A DNA stretch of 40,424 nucleotides from SHZI01 sp964371995 (GTDB lineage Bacteria; Pseudomonadota; Gammaproteobacteria; Steroidobacterales; GCA-2729495): NCBI GenBank assembly GCA_964371995.1, contig CAYJPG010000013.1:1-40424 (forward strand), in the 5' to 3' direction. Position numbers and translations under genes: made by a program. Shown piece by piece: positions 13,905 through 22,260 of this stretch (positions are counted from its first letter, which is position 1; every line of letters begins with the position of its first letter). The notes beneath the pieces are model-generated. The model made no database searches, was not told the origin of the DNA, and saw only the letters and a program-made list of their open reading frames with translations.

Positions 13905-14408
13905 ATGATGCACCGTAAGGCCGGCCGTGCCCTCGGCAGAAAAAGCAGCCACCGGACAGCAATGTACCGCAATATGGCCGCGTCGCTGATTTGCGAGGAG
14001 ACCATCCGCACGACTGTACCGAAAGCCAAGGAACTGCGGCGCGTCATCGAGCCTCTGATCACGCTCGCAAAGGAAGACGGGGTGGCTCGTCGCCGCCTGG
14101 CTTTCTCGCGGCTGCGCGACCGGACTTCGGTGGGCAAACTGTTCAACGAACTCGGTCCGCGCTTCAAGAGCCGGCCAGGTGGCTATCTGCGTATTCTGAA
14201 GATGGGCTACCGCGCGGGCGACTGTGCACCGATGGCGCTGGTCATGCTGACGGATCGCGCGGTACCTGCTGATGCGGCGCCCGAGCCGAAAGGCCGGAAG
14301 AAGGTTGTGAAGAAGGTCGCAAAGAAGGTGGTCGCCAAACCGAAGGCTGAGGCAAAGACTGCTGCCAAGCCCCGCAAGAAGGCCGCCAAAAAGGCTGCCG
14401 CTGCCTGA
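13905..14408 (+). CDS. rplQ: 50S ribosomal protein L17 with Lys/Ala-rich tail
   Basis: L17 lies near the tunnel exit. The core begins HRKAGRALGRKSSHRTAMYRN and includes TTVPKAKELRRVIEPLITLAK and GGYLRILKMGYRAGDCAPMAL. The product is 167 residues against about 127 in E. coli. Residues from about 121 on form a lysine/alanine/proline tail (repeated KKV and KKAA units) resembling histone-H1-like tails. Two adjacent ATGs (13905, 13908) could serve as start; the family normally has one Met before HRK. It is the last gene of the cluster and is followed by a strong terminator. Confidence 0.96.
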   Translation: MMHRKAGRALGRKSSHRTAMYRNMAASLICEETIRTTVPKAKELRRVIEPLITLAKEDGVARRRLAFSRLRDRTSVGKLFNELGPRFKSRPGGYLRILKMGYRAGDCAPMALVMLTDRAVPADAAPEPKGRKKVVKKVAKKVVAKPKAEAKTAAKPRKKAAKKAAAA

Positions 14409-14414
14409 TCCCTG

Positions 14415-14441
14415 ACGGGGTCCGCTTCCGGACCCCGTTTT
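14415..14441 (+). terminator. Intrinsic terminator of the ribosomal cluster
   Basis: ACGGGGTCCG (14415-14424) and CGGACCCCGT (14429-14438) form a perfect ten-base GC-rich stem with a CTTC loop, followed by a TTTT run (14438-14441). It begins seven bases after the rplQ stop. It points along the + strand; the - strand side lacks a T-run, so it is not obviously bidirectional for the convergent RND gene. Confidence 0.93.
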
Positions 14442-14468
14442 CAAAGCTGTTTGAAGTCGTTGCCCGGG

Positions 14469-17400
14469 TCAGCCCGTAGTTGCTGATTCCGGCTGTGCTT
14501 CTGCCTCGTTTCGCTGCAGTTCCTCGATCTCCCGGCTGATGTATTCCGGGGACTGTGTCTTGCGCGCCAACAGGACGTAGATCGCGGGAATCAGGTAGAG
14601 GGTCAGGAATACAGAGATCGTTACGCCGAAAAACACCGTTGCACCAAGCGTGCGCCTCGATTCGGTGCCGGCGCCGGTGGCGGCGATGAGCGGAATGGCT
14701 CCAAAGGCCGTACACAGGCTGGTCATCAGCACGGGGCGCAGACGTATGGTGGCGGCGGAGATGATTGCCGCATAGAACTCGGTGCCCCGATCCCGCAGCT
14801 GATTGGCAAACTCAACGATCAGGATGCCGTTTTTTGCCGCGAGTCCGATCAGCATGATCGCGCCGATCTGGCTGTACACGTTGACCGATGATCCGAATGC
14901 CCAGAGGCCAACCAGTCCGCCGGTGATCGCCATCGGTACCGTCAGCATGATGATCAGCGGATGCCTGAAGCTCTCGAACTGCGCGGCAAGAATCAGGAAC
15001 ACGACGATCATGGCAAAGCCAAAAGTCAGGTAAATCGCATTACCCGATCGCTTGTATTCGCGGGCCTCGCCATCGAAATCGATCTTCGCCTCGGGTGGCA
15101 GCTCCCTGGCGATCAGCTGCTCCATGTAAGTTACGGCTTCACCGATGGAATAGCCGGGTGCCAGACTGGCACTCAGCGTCACGGAGCGGAGCTGATTGAA
15201 GCGCTTCAGCTCCTTCGGCCCGGCGATTTCCTCAAGCAGTACCAGACTCGCGAGTGGTATCAGCTGCGATGAGCGTTCCGAACGTACATAGATGTTCTGC
15301 AAATCCGATGGCGTGGCGCGGTCGCCGGCTGCACTCTGCAGGACGACGTTGTACTCCTCGCCACGCTCGACAAAACTGGTGACGATCCGCGAGCCGAGCA
15401 TCGTTTCCAGGGTGCTGCCGATGGTCTGCAGTGAAACGCCGAGATCTGCGGCACGGTTCCGATCGATAGCGATCTTGATCTTGGGCTTGCCCGGGAAGAA
15501 ATCCGAGCGCATACCGAGTATGCGCGGGTTCTCCTCATCAACCTTGTTGATGATCAGGTCCTGCCAGGCTGTCAGGTCTTCGTAGCTGGTAGCGCTGAGT
15601 ATCACTGCCAGTCCCGCTCCGCCAGAGCGAATTGCCAGACTGGGGGGCAGAAATACGGTCGCCACCGCACCGGGCAAGCTGCCTACTTTGGTACGGATTT
15701 CTGCCGAGAGCTCCTGAGCCGAACGCTCCCTGTCTGCCCGCGAGACCAGCGGCATGTAAATGAAAGCGGTGTTTACATCGCCGCCGCTGCCCCACATACC
15801 GGTGCGGGAAACCACCCGTTTTATGTCCCCGGATACTACATAGGGTTTCAGCAGGGCTTCAATCACCCGGACCTGACGATCCATGTATTCCGGCGAGGCG
15901 CCCTCGGGGCCACGTACACTCATCAGCATCATGTTGCGGTCTTCAGCCGGTGCGTACTCGCCTGGCAGGCTGCTGAACAGTGCGGCGCCCAGCAGTGCGA
16001 CGAGCACCAGCAGCACGACCGCTACCCAGCGCAGGCTGATGAAGCGGGTGAGCGAAACCCGATAGGCTTCGGTCAGGCGCCGAAATATCCGGTCGAGCGA
16101 GCTTGCCAGTCGGCCACGTTGAACGCCGCCGGCATACAGTCTGGACGTCAGCATCGGCACGAGCGTCAGGGCAACCAGACCCGACACCGCAATCGCTGCG
16201 GCCAGCGAAATGCCGAACTCGCCGAACAGGCGGCCGACATTGCCGGGCATGAACGAGATCGGCACAAACACCGCCACCAGTACCGCCGTGGTCGATATCA
16301 CCGCAAAACCGATCTCCTGGCTGCCCTCGATGGAGGCGAGCAGGGGCGGACGCCCCAGTTCCATTTTTCGCACGATATTTTCGAGCACGACGATCGCATC
16401 ATCGACGACCAGGCCGATGGCCAGTACCAGCCCGAGTAAGGTCAGTGTATTGATGGTGTAGCCAAGTGCGGCCATGACGATGAAGGCCGAGATGATCGCC
16501 ACAGGAATCGTCAGCGCCGGGATGATCGTGGCGCGCAGCGAGCCGACGAAGGCAAATATCACAACCAGCACCAGCAGCAGGGCTTCGACCAGAACCTTGA
16601 CCACCTCGATCATCGATTCCTCGATAAACCGTGAAAAATCGATGCTGGTGGAAACGATGAGATCGCCGGGGAGGCTGTCCTGCAGGCGGTCCACTTCGGC
16701 GAGCACGGCCTTGTTGACCTGCAGGATATTGGCATTGGCTTGGGGCACGATGCCGAGACTGATGCCCGCCACGCCGTTCGAGCGGGAGACGAAGCGCGCA
16801 TCCTCGGGTTCAATGCGTACCTTTGCCACTTCGCCCAGTCGCGTCAGGTAGTTGTCACTGCTGCGGCTGACCACCAGCGCCTCGAAGTCGCTGACAGTAT
16901 CCAGACCGGTGGCCGTACGCAGGGAGAACTCCCGCTGCTGTGACTCGATGCGGCCAGCTGGCAACTCGACGTTTTCCCTGCGCAGCGTGCTCTCTATATC
17001 TTCGACGGTGAGGCCGCGGGCGGCGAGCGCATCGCGATCCAGCCAGATACGCATCGCCGTCTTCTGTGCGCCGGCCAGCCGGATCGTGGCGACGCCGTCG
17101 ACCGCAGACAACCGGTCCACGAGATTGCGTTCGGCGTAGTCGGTGAGATCCATCAGCGTGCGCGTCTGGCTGTCCACGCCGATGTACAGCGTGGCGTCCA
17201 TGCCCTGATCCTGCTTGGTGATCTCGGGCGGGTTCGCGCCATCGGGCAGTTGCTTCTGGACGCGCGCGACACGTTCGCGGACATCGTTGGCAGCACCGTC
17301 CGGGTCGCGGTCCAGGCCAAACTCGATCACGATGTTCGACCGCTCGTCCTGGCTGCTGGAGGTAAGTTTCAATACGCCGGCAATCCCGGATATTTGATCC

Positions 17401-17603
17401 TCTATGACCTGCGTGACGCGCCGCTCGACGACCTCGGCCGACGCGCCCCGATAGACCGTCGTCACCGATACCACCGGTGGATCGATGTTGGGGAATTCGC
17501 GTATGGGCAGCCGGCTGACAGCCAGGAGGCCGAGGATCACCGGGATCAGGCTCAGAACGCCGGCGAGTACCGGGCGTCGTACCGATATGTCAGACAGGAT
17601 CAT
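14469..17603 (-). CDS. RND-family efflux pump inner-membrane subunit (HAE1 type)
   Basis: Proton-driven inner-membrane transporter that, with a periplasmic adaptor and an outer-membrane channel, expels hydrophobic or amphiphilic compounds. The 1044-residue product has the N-terminal ISVRRPVLAGVLSLIPVILG helix, the periplasmic porter domain, and the fourth transmembrane segment with the proton-relay pair in GLVLAIGLVVDDAIVVLENI near residue 405. The duplicated second half ends with a helix before YVLLARKTQSPEY. The ATG at 17603 is preceded by the adaptor gene 23 bases upstream, forming an operon. Substrate cannot be told from sequence. It is convergent with rplQ. Confidence 0.93.
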   Translation of the reverse strand: MILSDISVRRPVLAGVLSLIPVILGLLAVSRLPIREFPNIDPPVVSVTTVYRGASAEVVERRVTQVIEDQISGIAGVLKLTSSSQDERSNIVIEFGLDRDPDGAANDVRERVARVQKQLPDGANPPEITKQDQGMDATLYIGVDSQTRTLMDLTDYAERNLVDRLSAVDGVATIRLAGAQKTAMRIWLDRDALAARGLTVEDIESTLRRENVELPAGRIESQQREFSLRTATGLDTVSDFEALVVSRSSDNYLTRLGEVAKVRIEPEDARFVSRSNGVAGISLGIVPQANANILQVNKAVLAEVDRLQDSLPGDLIVSTSIDFSRFIEESMIEVVKVLVEALLLVLVVIFAFVGSLRATIIPALTIPVAIISAFIVMAALGYTINTLTLLGLVLAIGLVVDDAIVVLENIVRKMELGRPPLLASIEGSQEIGFAVISTTAVLVAVFVPISFMPGNVGRLFGEFGISLAAAIAVSGLVALTLVPMLTSRLYAGGVQRGRLASSLDRIFRRLTEAYRVSLTRFISLRWVAVVLLVLVALLGAALFSSLPGEYAPAEDRNMMLMSVRGPEGASPEYMDRQVRVIEALLKPYVVSGDIKRVVSRTGMWGSGGDVNTAFIYMPLVSRADRERSAQELSAEIRTKVGSLPGAVATVFLPPSLAIRSGGAGLAVILSATSYEDLTAWQDLIINKVDEENPRILGMRSDFFPGKPKIKIAIDRNRAADLGVSLQTIGSTLETMLGSRIVTSFVERGEEYNVVLQSAAGDRATPSDLQNIYVRSERSSQLIPLASLVLLEEIAGPKELKRFNQLRSVTLSASLAPGYSIGEAVTYMEQLIARELPPEAKIDFDGEAREYKRSGNAIYLTFGFAMIVVFLILAAQFESFRHPLIIMLTVPMAITGGLVGLWAFGSSVNVYSQIGAIMLIGLAAKNGILIVEFANQLRDRGTEFYAAIISAATIRLRPVLMTSLCTAFGAIPLIAATGAGTESRRTLGATVFFGVTISVFLTLYLIPAIYVLLARKTQSPEYISREIEELQRNEAEAQPESATTG

Positions 17604-17626
17604 GGGTGCCGGTCCTTTATATCCGC

Positions 17627-18685
17627 TCAGGTGTCGGGCGTCACGCTGACCGGCGTGCCATTGTGCAGGCGCTGGGTGCCCTCGGTGACCACCAGTGCGC
17701 CTGCTTCGAGGCCGCTGCGGATCTCGGCGAAACCAGGCGTGCGCCCGCCGAGTATGACCTCGCGCTCCGCGGCCTTGCCGTCTTCGATGACGAAAACGTA
17801 CTGGCGGCCTTCGCGCGGCATCAGGCTTTCTTCAGCGATCAGCAGTACCCCGTCGCGGTGCTTTTCGAGGCTGACCGTCATGAACATGCCGGGCTTCAGC
17901 GCGCCGCCGGTATTAGGCAGGGTAGCGACTACGGCAATCGAGCGCGTGACCGGATCGACGCGGGAATCGATGCTGGTCACCTTGCCGGCAAATTGCTGAT
18001 CCGGGTAGACGGTGGTGACCGCCGAGATTGGCATGCCGGTATGGACGGTATCCATGAACGTTTCAGGAATCGAGAAGCCGAGCTTGATCGTACTGACATC
18101 ATCGAGCGTCGTGATCACGGTATCCGGGCTGACCAGATCACCCAGGCTGACTTTGCGCAGACCTACCACGCCGGCGAAGGGTGCCCTGACCGACAGCGTG
18201 TCGAGCCGCGCCCGGGCGCCGCGTACCTGTGCCCTGGCGACTGCCAGGTTGGCTTCCAGTTGATCGAGGTCGGCGGCGGAGACCACCTGCGTGGCAACCA
18301 GCGCCTGACTGCGCCGGTACTGGCTTTCGGCCTGCTTTAGCTGTGCTTCCGCCAGACTGAGGCTGGCGGCTTCCTGCCGGGTGTCCAGTTCGACCAGGAC
18401 CTGACCGGCTTTCACCGGCTGGCCTTCGCTAAAACCGATGCGCGTGACGACACTGCTGGAACGGACGGTGACGTCGATCGACTCGTTCGCCTGTGCGGTG
18501 CCCAGGGCCGTGTAACGGTCCACAAAGGACTGCGGCTCCAGGCGCCGGGCAATGACTGTTACGGGTGTCCCGGCACCGAACCCGGACGCACCGCCGCGGC
18601 TTTCATCTGCCTGATCGGAGCGTGAACCGCAGGCCGCCAGCAGGCCGAGCAGCAGCGCCGGTATCAGTCTTGCGAGGGGGGTCAT
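17627..18685 (-). CDS. RND efflux periplasmic adaptor (membrane-fusion lipoprotein)
   Basis: Periplasmic adaptor linking an RND pump to its outer-membrane channel. The 352-residue product from the ATG at 18685 begins MTPLARLIPALLLGLLAAC, a lipoprotein signal with a lipobox ending at Cys19. Then come a lipoyl/barrel-sandwich half (SVVTRIGFSEGQPVKAGQVL), a coiled-coil hairpin of about 70 residues (AEAQLKQAESQYRRSQALV), the second half (LSVRAPFAGVVGLRKVSLGD), and beta-barrel and membrane-proximal domains. A longer reading frame from GTG 18769 would bury the signal peptide and overlap pepQ, so the shorter start is preferred. The downstream gene is its RND partner; no outer-membrane factor gene is adjacent. 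Confidence 0.92.
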   Translation of the reverse strand: MTPLARLIPALLLGLLAACGSRSDQADESRGGASGFGAGTPVTVIARRLEPQSFVDRYTALGTAQANESIDVTVRSSSVVTRIGFSEGQPVKAGQVLVELDTRQEAASLSLAEAQLKQAESQYRRSQALVATQVVSAADLDQLEANLAVARAQVRGARARLDTLSVRAPFAGVVGLRKVSLGDLVSPDTVITTLDDVSTIKLGFSIPETFMDTVHTGMPISAVTTVYPDQQFAGKVTSIDSRVDPVTRSIAVVATLPNTGGALKPGMFMTVSLEKHRDGVLLIAEESLMPREGRQYVFVIEDGKAAEREVILGGRTPGFAEIRSGLEAGALVVTEGTQRLHNGTPVSVTPDT

Positions 18686-18749
18686 GGCCCGGCTGTCGGC
18701 GAGAAGCCGGTCCGGCGTGTTGTTGTTTTGCGGCACGGGCGATCCTGGT

Positions 18750-20075
18750 TCAAGTGGTTTCTGCTTCACGCGTCAGGTTTCTGTGACCATCTGCGGTGAC
18801 CAGCACATTATCCTCGATACGGATGCCGCCGTAGCGGCGCAGCCCGGCAACCTTCTTCCAGTCCACCTGCCGGTGGTGGCGGCTCTTCTTCAATCTGGCC
18901 AGCAGCGAGTCGATGAAGTAGATACCGGGTTCGATCGTCACCACCATGCCCGGTTCCAGCGTGCGGGTGAGCCGCAAGCGCGGGAAACGCTTCGGTCGGG
19001 GCAGTCTGCGCCCCGGCGGGCTGGCGAGGTCGCCGCCCACATCGTGGACCTGCAGGCCGAGCAGATGGCCGAGTCCGTGCGGCATAAAACTGTCGACGAT
19101 GCGGCGCTCCACCATTTCCTCAGCGGACAGGCGAACCAGTTCCCAGCGCGACAGCAGTTCGGCAAGTGTCGTAAATGCACTGAGCTGAAGCTCCGGGAAG
19201 GACACCCCGGGCCGTACCTGCGCGCAAAGCTGCTCCTGGCTGCGGTCCATGTCCCGCACCATGGCCGCGAATTCACCGCGTCGGGCGGCGTAGGTCCGGG
19301 TGATGTCGGAGGCATAGCCCGCGACGCTGGATCCGGCGTCAAGCAGCAGGCTGTGGCGCTCGCGCGCCGGCAGGCGTTGCCGGTCGCGATGCTGGTAATG
19401 CAGCGTGGCGCCGTTCCGGTTCATCGCCACGATGGCCGGGTAGGGTAGTTCAGCATCGGTCTGGCCGCAGGCGGCGAGAAACATGAGGCCCATTTCAAAC
19501 TCGCTGAGCCCGGCATCAAAGGCGGTGTGCACAGCCCGGTGCCCTGCCAGCGCCTGCACCGTGGCCTGTTCGATGCAATGGACCTCCCAGGGCGTCTTGC
19601 AGGCGCGGTCGTAATCGAGATGTACCAGCAGCGACCGGGGATTCCTGCGTCCACCGATAGCCAGCCCCCGCCACTGTGCGGGATCGCCGAGCAGAGCCAG
19701 CGTTTTTTCCGCGCGCGGCATGTGGCGTCGAAGGTCAGCCGGTTTGCTGAACACGCGGATATCGAGCGCACGCTGCCAGGGTCCGCGGGGCACGGGCGCC
19801 GGCTGGTGCCAGTAGTCCACCGGCTCCAGTATCAGCAGCAGCGGTTTCTTGCCGAGCCGGTACAGGAGGGCGGAGCCCGGATGCGCGAGCAGTGGCGCCC
19901 ACTGCAGGAACAGCGGCTCTGCGCGGTAGGGGTAGTGCTGGTCATCGCGATGGACCGGCGGCGCCTGGCCGGCACCGATCAGCACGGCATCGAAGCCGCC
20001 GGCTTCAAGCGCGCGGTCATAACGCTGACAAAGGCTCTTGATATGTGCGGCGTAGAGTCTGGATGAGGACGGCAT
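18750..20075 (-). CDS. pepQ: Xaa-Pro dipeptidase (prolidase)
   Basis: Cytosolic metallopeptidase that cleaves dipeptides ending in proline. The 441-residue product closely follows the E. coli PepQ layout (443). It has an N-terminal domain with DDQHYPYRAEPLFLQWAP and EPVDYWHQPAP, then a pita-bread catalytic domain with metal ligands in LLDAG, SDITRT, PHGLGH, EPGIYF and GGIRIEDN (about residues 245, 256, 340, 385 and 425). PepQ-type prolidases can also hydrolyse organophosphate esters. It is the first gene of a - strand run, 64 bases before the adaptor gene, and divergent from trpS. Confidence 0.95.
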   Translation of the reverse strand: MPSSSRLYAAHIKSLCQRYDRALEAGGFDAVLIGAGQAPPVHRDDQHYPYRAEPLFLQWAPLLAHPGSALLYRLGKKPLLLILEPVDYWHQPAPVPRGPWQRALDIRVFSKPADLRRHMPRAEKTLALLGDPAQWRGLAIGGRRNPRSLLVHLDYDRACKTPWEVHCIEQATVQALAGHRAVHTAFDAGLSEFEMGLMFLAACGQTDAELPYPAIVAMNRNGATLHYQHRDRQRLPARERHSLLLDAGSSVAGYASDITRTYAARRGEFAAMVRDMDRSQEQLCAQVRPGVSFPELQLSAFTTLAELLSRWELVRLSAEEMVERRIVDSFMPHGLGHLLGLQVHDVGGDLASPPGRRLPRPKRFPRLRLTRTLEPGMVVTIEPGIYFIDSLLARLKKSRHHRQVDWKKVAGLRRYGGIRIEDNVLVTADGHRNLTREAETT

Positions 20076-20112
20076 GCTGTCTGGTTTCCCGGATGAAGCG
20101 ATAGTGGCTCAG

Positions 20113-20147
20113 GGCGTCAATATATAGCAGCGGCGTCATATAGCAGC
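20113..20147. repeat. Imperfect tandem repeat in the pepQ/trpS divergent gap
   Basis: Two adjacent copies read GGCGTCAATATATAGCAGC (20113-20131) and GGCGTCATATAGCAGC (20132-20147); they differ only by a three-base deletion in the TA-rich centre. The repeat lies in the 130-139 bp between divergent starts, about 40 bases from the pepQ ATG. The TA-rich cores could be -10-like elements or binding sites. No function is proven. Confidence 0.6.
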
Positions 20148-20214
20148 CGCGGCACCGGTGGCCGCTGTGAACAGATTTAACAGCGCTGCTGAACTCCGGC
20201 ATCATATGAAAATC

Positions 20215-21219
20215 ATGGAAACCCATCTCACCGGCATTACCACCACGGGCACACCGCATCTGGGCAACTATGCCGGCGCAATCCGGCCGGCAATTGCCGC
20301 CAGCCGACGCAGCGATGTGCAGTCTTTTTATTTCCTCGCCGACTACCACGCGCTGGTCAAAAACCAGGATCCCGAGGCGCTGCAGAAGTCGAGCCTGGAA
20401 GTGGCAGCCACCTGGCTGGCGCTCGGGCTCGATACCAGCAGGTCGGTTTTCTATCGCCAGTCGGATATCCCCGAAATTCCGGAACTCACCTGGTTACTGA
20501 CCACCATCACGGCCAAGGGGCTGATGAACCGCGCACACGCCTACAAGGCGGCGGTACAGGCCAATCAGGAAAGCGGCGATGCCGATCCGGACAAGGGCAT
20601 CACCATGGGATTGTTTTCCTATCCGGTACTGATGGCAGCCGACATCCTGATGTTCAAGGCCCACCGGGTGCCGGTCGGCAGGGACCAGAAGCAGCATGTG
20701 GAGATGGCGCGCGATATAGGCCAGCGCTTCAATCACCTGTTCGGTGAGCATTTCGTGCTGCCCGAGGCGGTTATCGCGCCGAATACCGCGGTACTCAGCG
20801 GACTCGACGGCCGCAAGATGAGCAAGAGCTACAACAACACCATTCCGCTGTTCGTGCCGGCGAACCAGCTCAGAAAGCTGATCATGCGCATCAAGACCAA
20901 CTCGCTGGAGCCCGGCCAGCCCAAGGAAACTGCGGGCTCAACCCTGTTCGAGATCTATCAGGCTTTCGCCACGCCGGAAGAGACCGCTGCGCTGGCCCGT
21001 CGTTATGCCGAGGGGGCCGGCTGGGGCGATCTCAAGAAAGAGCTGTTCGAGTATCTGGACGCCCATCTGGCTGAAGCGCGCGGCAACTATGAAAAGCTGA
21101 TCGCTGATCCGGGGCATGTGGAAGGTGTGTTGAAGGAAGGTGCCGAACGTGCGCGCAGCCTCTCGGTGCCGTTCATGAAGGAACTGCGCCACGCGGTAGG
21201 TCTGCGTCCGGTTGGTTAA
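20215..21219 (+). CDS. trpS: Tryptophan-tRNA ligase
   Basis: Charges tRNA-Trp with tryptophan using ATP; class Ic synthetase. From the ATG at 20215 the product is 334 residues, equal to the E. coli enzyme. The HIGH-type motif is TGTPHLGNYAG at residues 12-22 and KMSKS is at 201-205. Alternative in-frame starts are ATG 20206 and GTG 20158; none has a clear Shine-Dalgarno. The N-terminal LTGITTTGTPHLGNY form is common in gammaproteobacteria outside the Enterobacterales. The stop overlaps the next gene by eight bases. Confidence 0.95.
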   Translation: METHLTGITTTGTPHLGNYAGAIRPAIAASRRSDVQSFYFLADYHALVKNQDPEALQKSSLEVAATWLALGLDTSRSVFYRQSDIPEIPELTWLLTTITAKGLMNRAHAYKAAVQANQESGDADPDKGITMGLFSYPVLMAADILMFKAHRVPVGRDQKQHVEMARDIGQRFNHLFGEHFVLPEAVIAPNTAVLSGLDGRKMSKSYNNTIPLFVPANQLRKLIMRIKTNSLEPGQPKETAGSTLFEIYQAFATPEETAALARRYAEGAGWGDLKKELFEYLDAHLAEARGNYEKLIADPGHVEGVLKEGAERARSLSVPFMKELRHAVGLRPVG

Positions 21220-21643
21220 AGCTGTCGTCGATACCAATGTGCTGCTGGCCCTTTGGCTGTTCCGGGATCCCGTCGTCGAGCCCCTGCACGCGGCGTTTGC
21301 GGCCGGCCAGCTGCAACCGGTCCGTTCTGCCGCGACAGATGCCGAGTTCGCCGAAGTCCTGGCCCGGCCAGGGCTGTTCTCGGTGGAGACGGAACGGCAG
21401 GGCAGGCTGCTTGAGGCTTGGCAGGCCGTGGCCTCACTGGTAGCAGCGATCCATGCCGCACCCTGGGTGTGTCGCGACCCGCTGGATCAGAAGTTTCTGG
21501 ATCTCGCCGTCTCGACACAGGCCGGCTGGCTGATCACCAGGGACCGTGATCTGCTGAAGCTGGCGCGCAAGACACGCCGTCGGGGACTATTGATCGTTAC
21601 GCCGGAAAGCTGGGTGCTGCTCGCTGCCGCGCCGCGAACGTAA
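21212..21643 (+). CDS. PIN-domain protein, putative toxin-antitoxin nuclease (COG1569-like)
   Basis: PIN domains are Mg2+-dependent ribonucleases, often VapC-like toxins. The 143-residue product has the acidic active-site pattern: Asp7 in VVDTNVLL, Glu45/Glu48 in DAEFAEVLARP, Asp89/Asp92 in CRDPLDQKFLDLA and Asp111/Asp113 in ITRDRDLLKL. The CRDP..KFL block matches the family annotated as PIN-family putative TA toxin component. The start is TTG 21212, inside the trpS end (eight-base overlap); later in-frame starts would delete the first catalytic aspartate. No antitoxin gene is adjacent. It is probably translated with trpS; a toxin role is inference. Confidence 0.8.
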   Translation: MVKAVVDTNVLLALWLFRDPVVEPLHAAFAAGQLQPVRSAATDAEFAEVLARPGLFSVETERQGRLLEAWQAVASLVAAIHAAPWVCRDPLDQKFLDLAVSTQAGWLITRDRDLLKLARKTRRRGLLIVTPESWVLLAAAPRT

Positions 21644-21702
21644 TCAGCCGCGACCCGTTGCCGAGGAGAGCATGGCGAGGATATCCACCGCTATCGGGCG
21701 CC

Positions 21703-22233
21703 TCAGGCCTGTGTAAACCAGGCAACGAGCGAATTTCTGACACCCTGCGTGACCGGCGCAACCCGGTGTACCTCGGCAGAATTAAACAGGACGATGTCGC
21801 CCGTTTTGCGCAGCTTCGGTGCATCCATGGCCCTGAACTCGAGATCACCACCCGAGAAATTATCCGATAGCAATATCGATGCTGATACCAGACGTCTTAC
21901 CGGATCGGTGTCGCACACGTCAGGGTGCCAATCGTAGTGATGACCCAGCCGATAGGTGGCGAGTTGCATCCCGCCGGCAAAGCGCAGTGGAACCTTCACC
22001 CCCAGTCTTGGCTGGTGTTCAAGCACAATCCGTCCGATCTCGGCATGCAGGGCCGGATGATCCTCCTCCAGGATCCAGCGCACTTCGGTCTTGCGCAGCG
22101 ACGCCATACGCTTTTCGCCATCCTCTGAATCCGGGTCATAAGTACCCGCGTCCAGCGGCTCACTTGAGCTTTTGAACGCCAGCACCTGCCTGATCAGGCT
22201 GCCACTCAGTCGATATCTGACCTTGATGATCAT
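21703..22233 (-). CDS. Fe(II)/2-oxoglutarate-dependent dioxygenase, prolyl-4-hydroxylase-like
   Basis: A 176-residue protein of the double-stranded beta-helix oxygenase family, which hydroxylates substrates using Fe(II), oxygen and 2-oxoglutarate. The iron ligands are visible as HPD in YDWHPDVCD near residue 103 and the distal histidine in NSAEVHRVAPVTQGVRNSL near residue 155, with the arginine of GVRNSL as the probable 2-oxoglutarate anchor. The SASILLSDNFSGGDLEF strand is typical of PKHD-type members. Length is short, leaving only the catalytic core. The substrate is unknown. It is convergent with the PIN gene and 27 bases downstream of a DUF1295 gene. Confidence 0.85.
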   Translation of the reverse strand: MIIKVRYRLSGSLIRQVLAFKSSSEPLDAGTYDPDSEDGEKRMASLRKTEVRWILEEDHPALHAEIGRIVLEHQPRLGVKVPLRFAGGMQLATYRLGHHYDWHPDVCDTDPVRRLVSASILLSDNFSGGDLEFRAMDAPKLRKTGDIVLFNSAEVHRVAPVTQGVRNSLVAWFTQA

Positions 22234-22260
22234 GTCTCCGGCACCACAAGTATGAATTTC

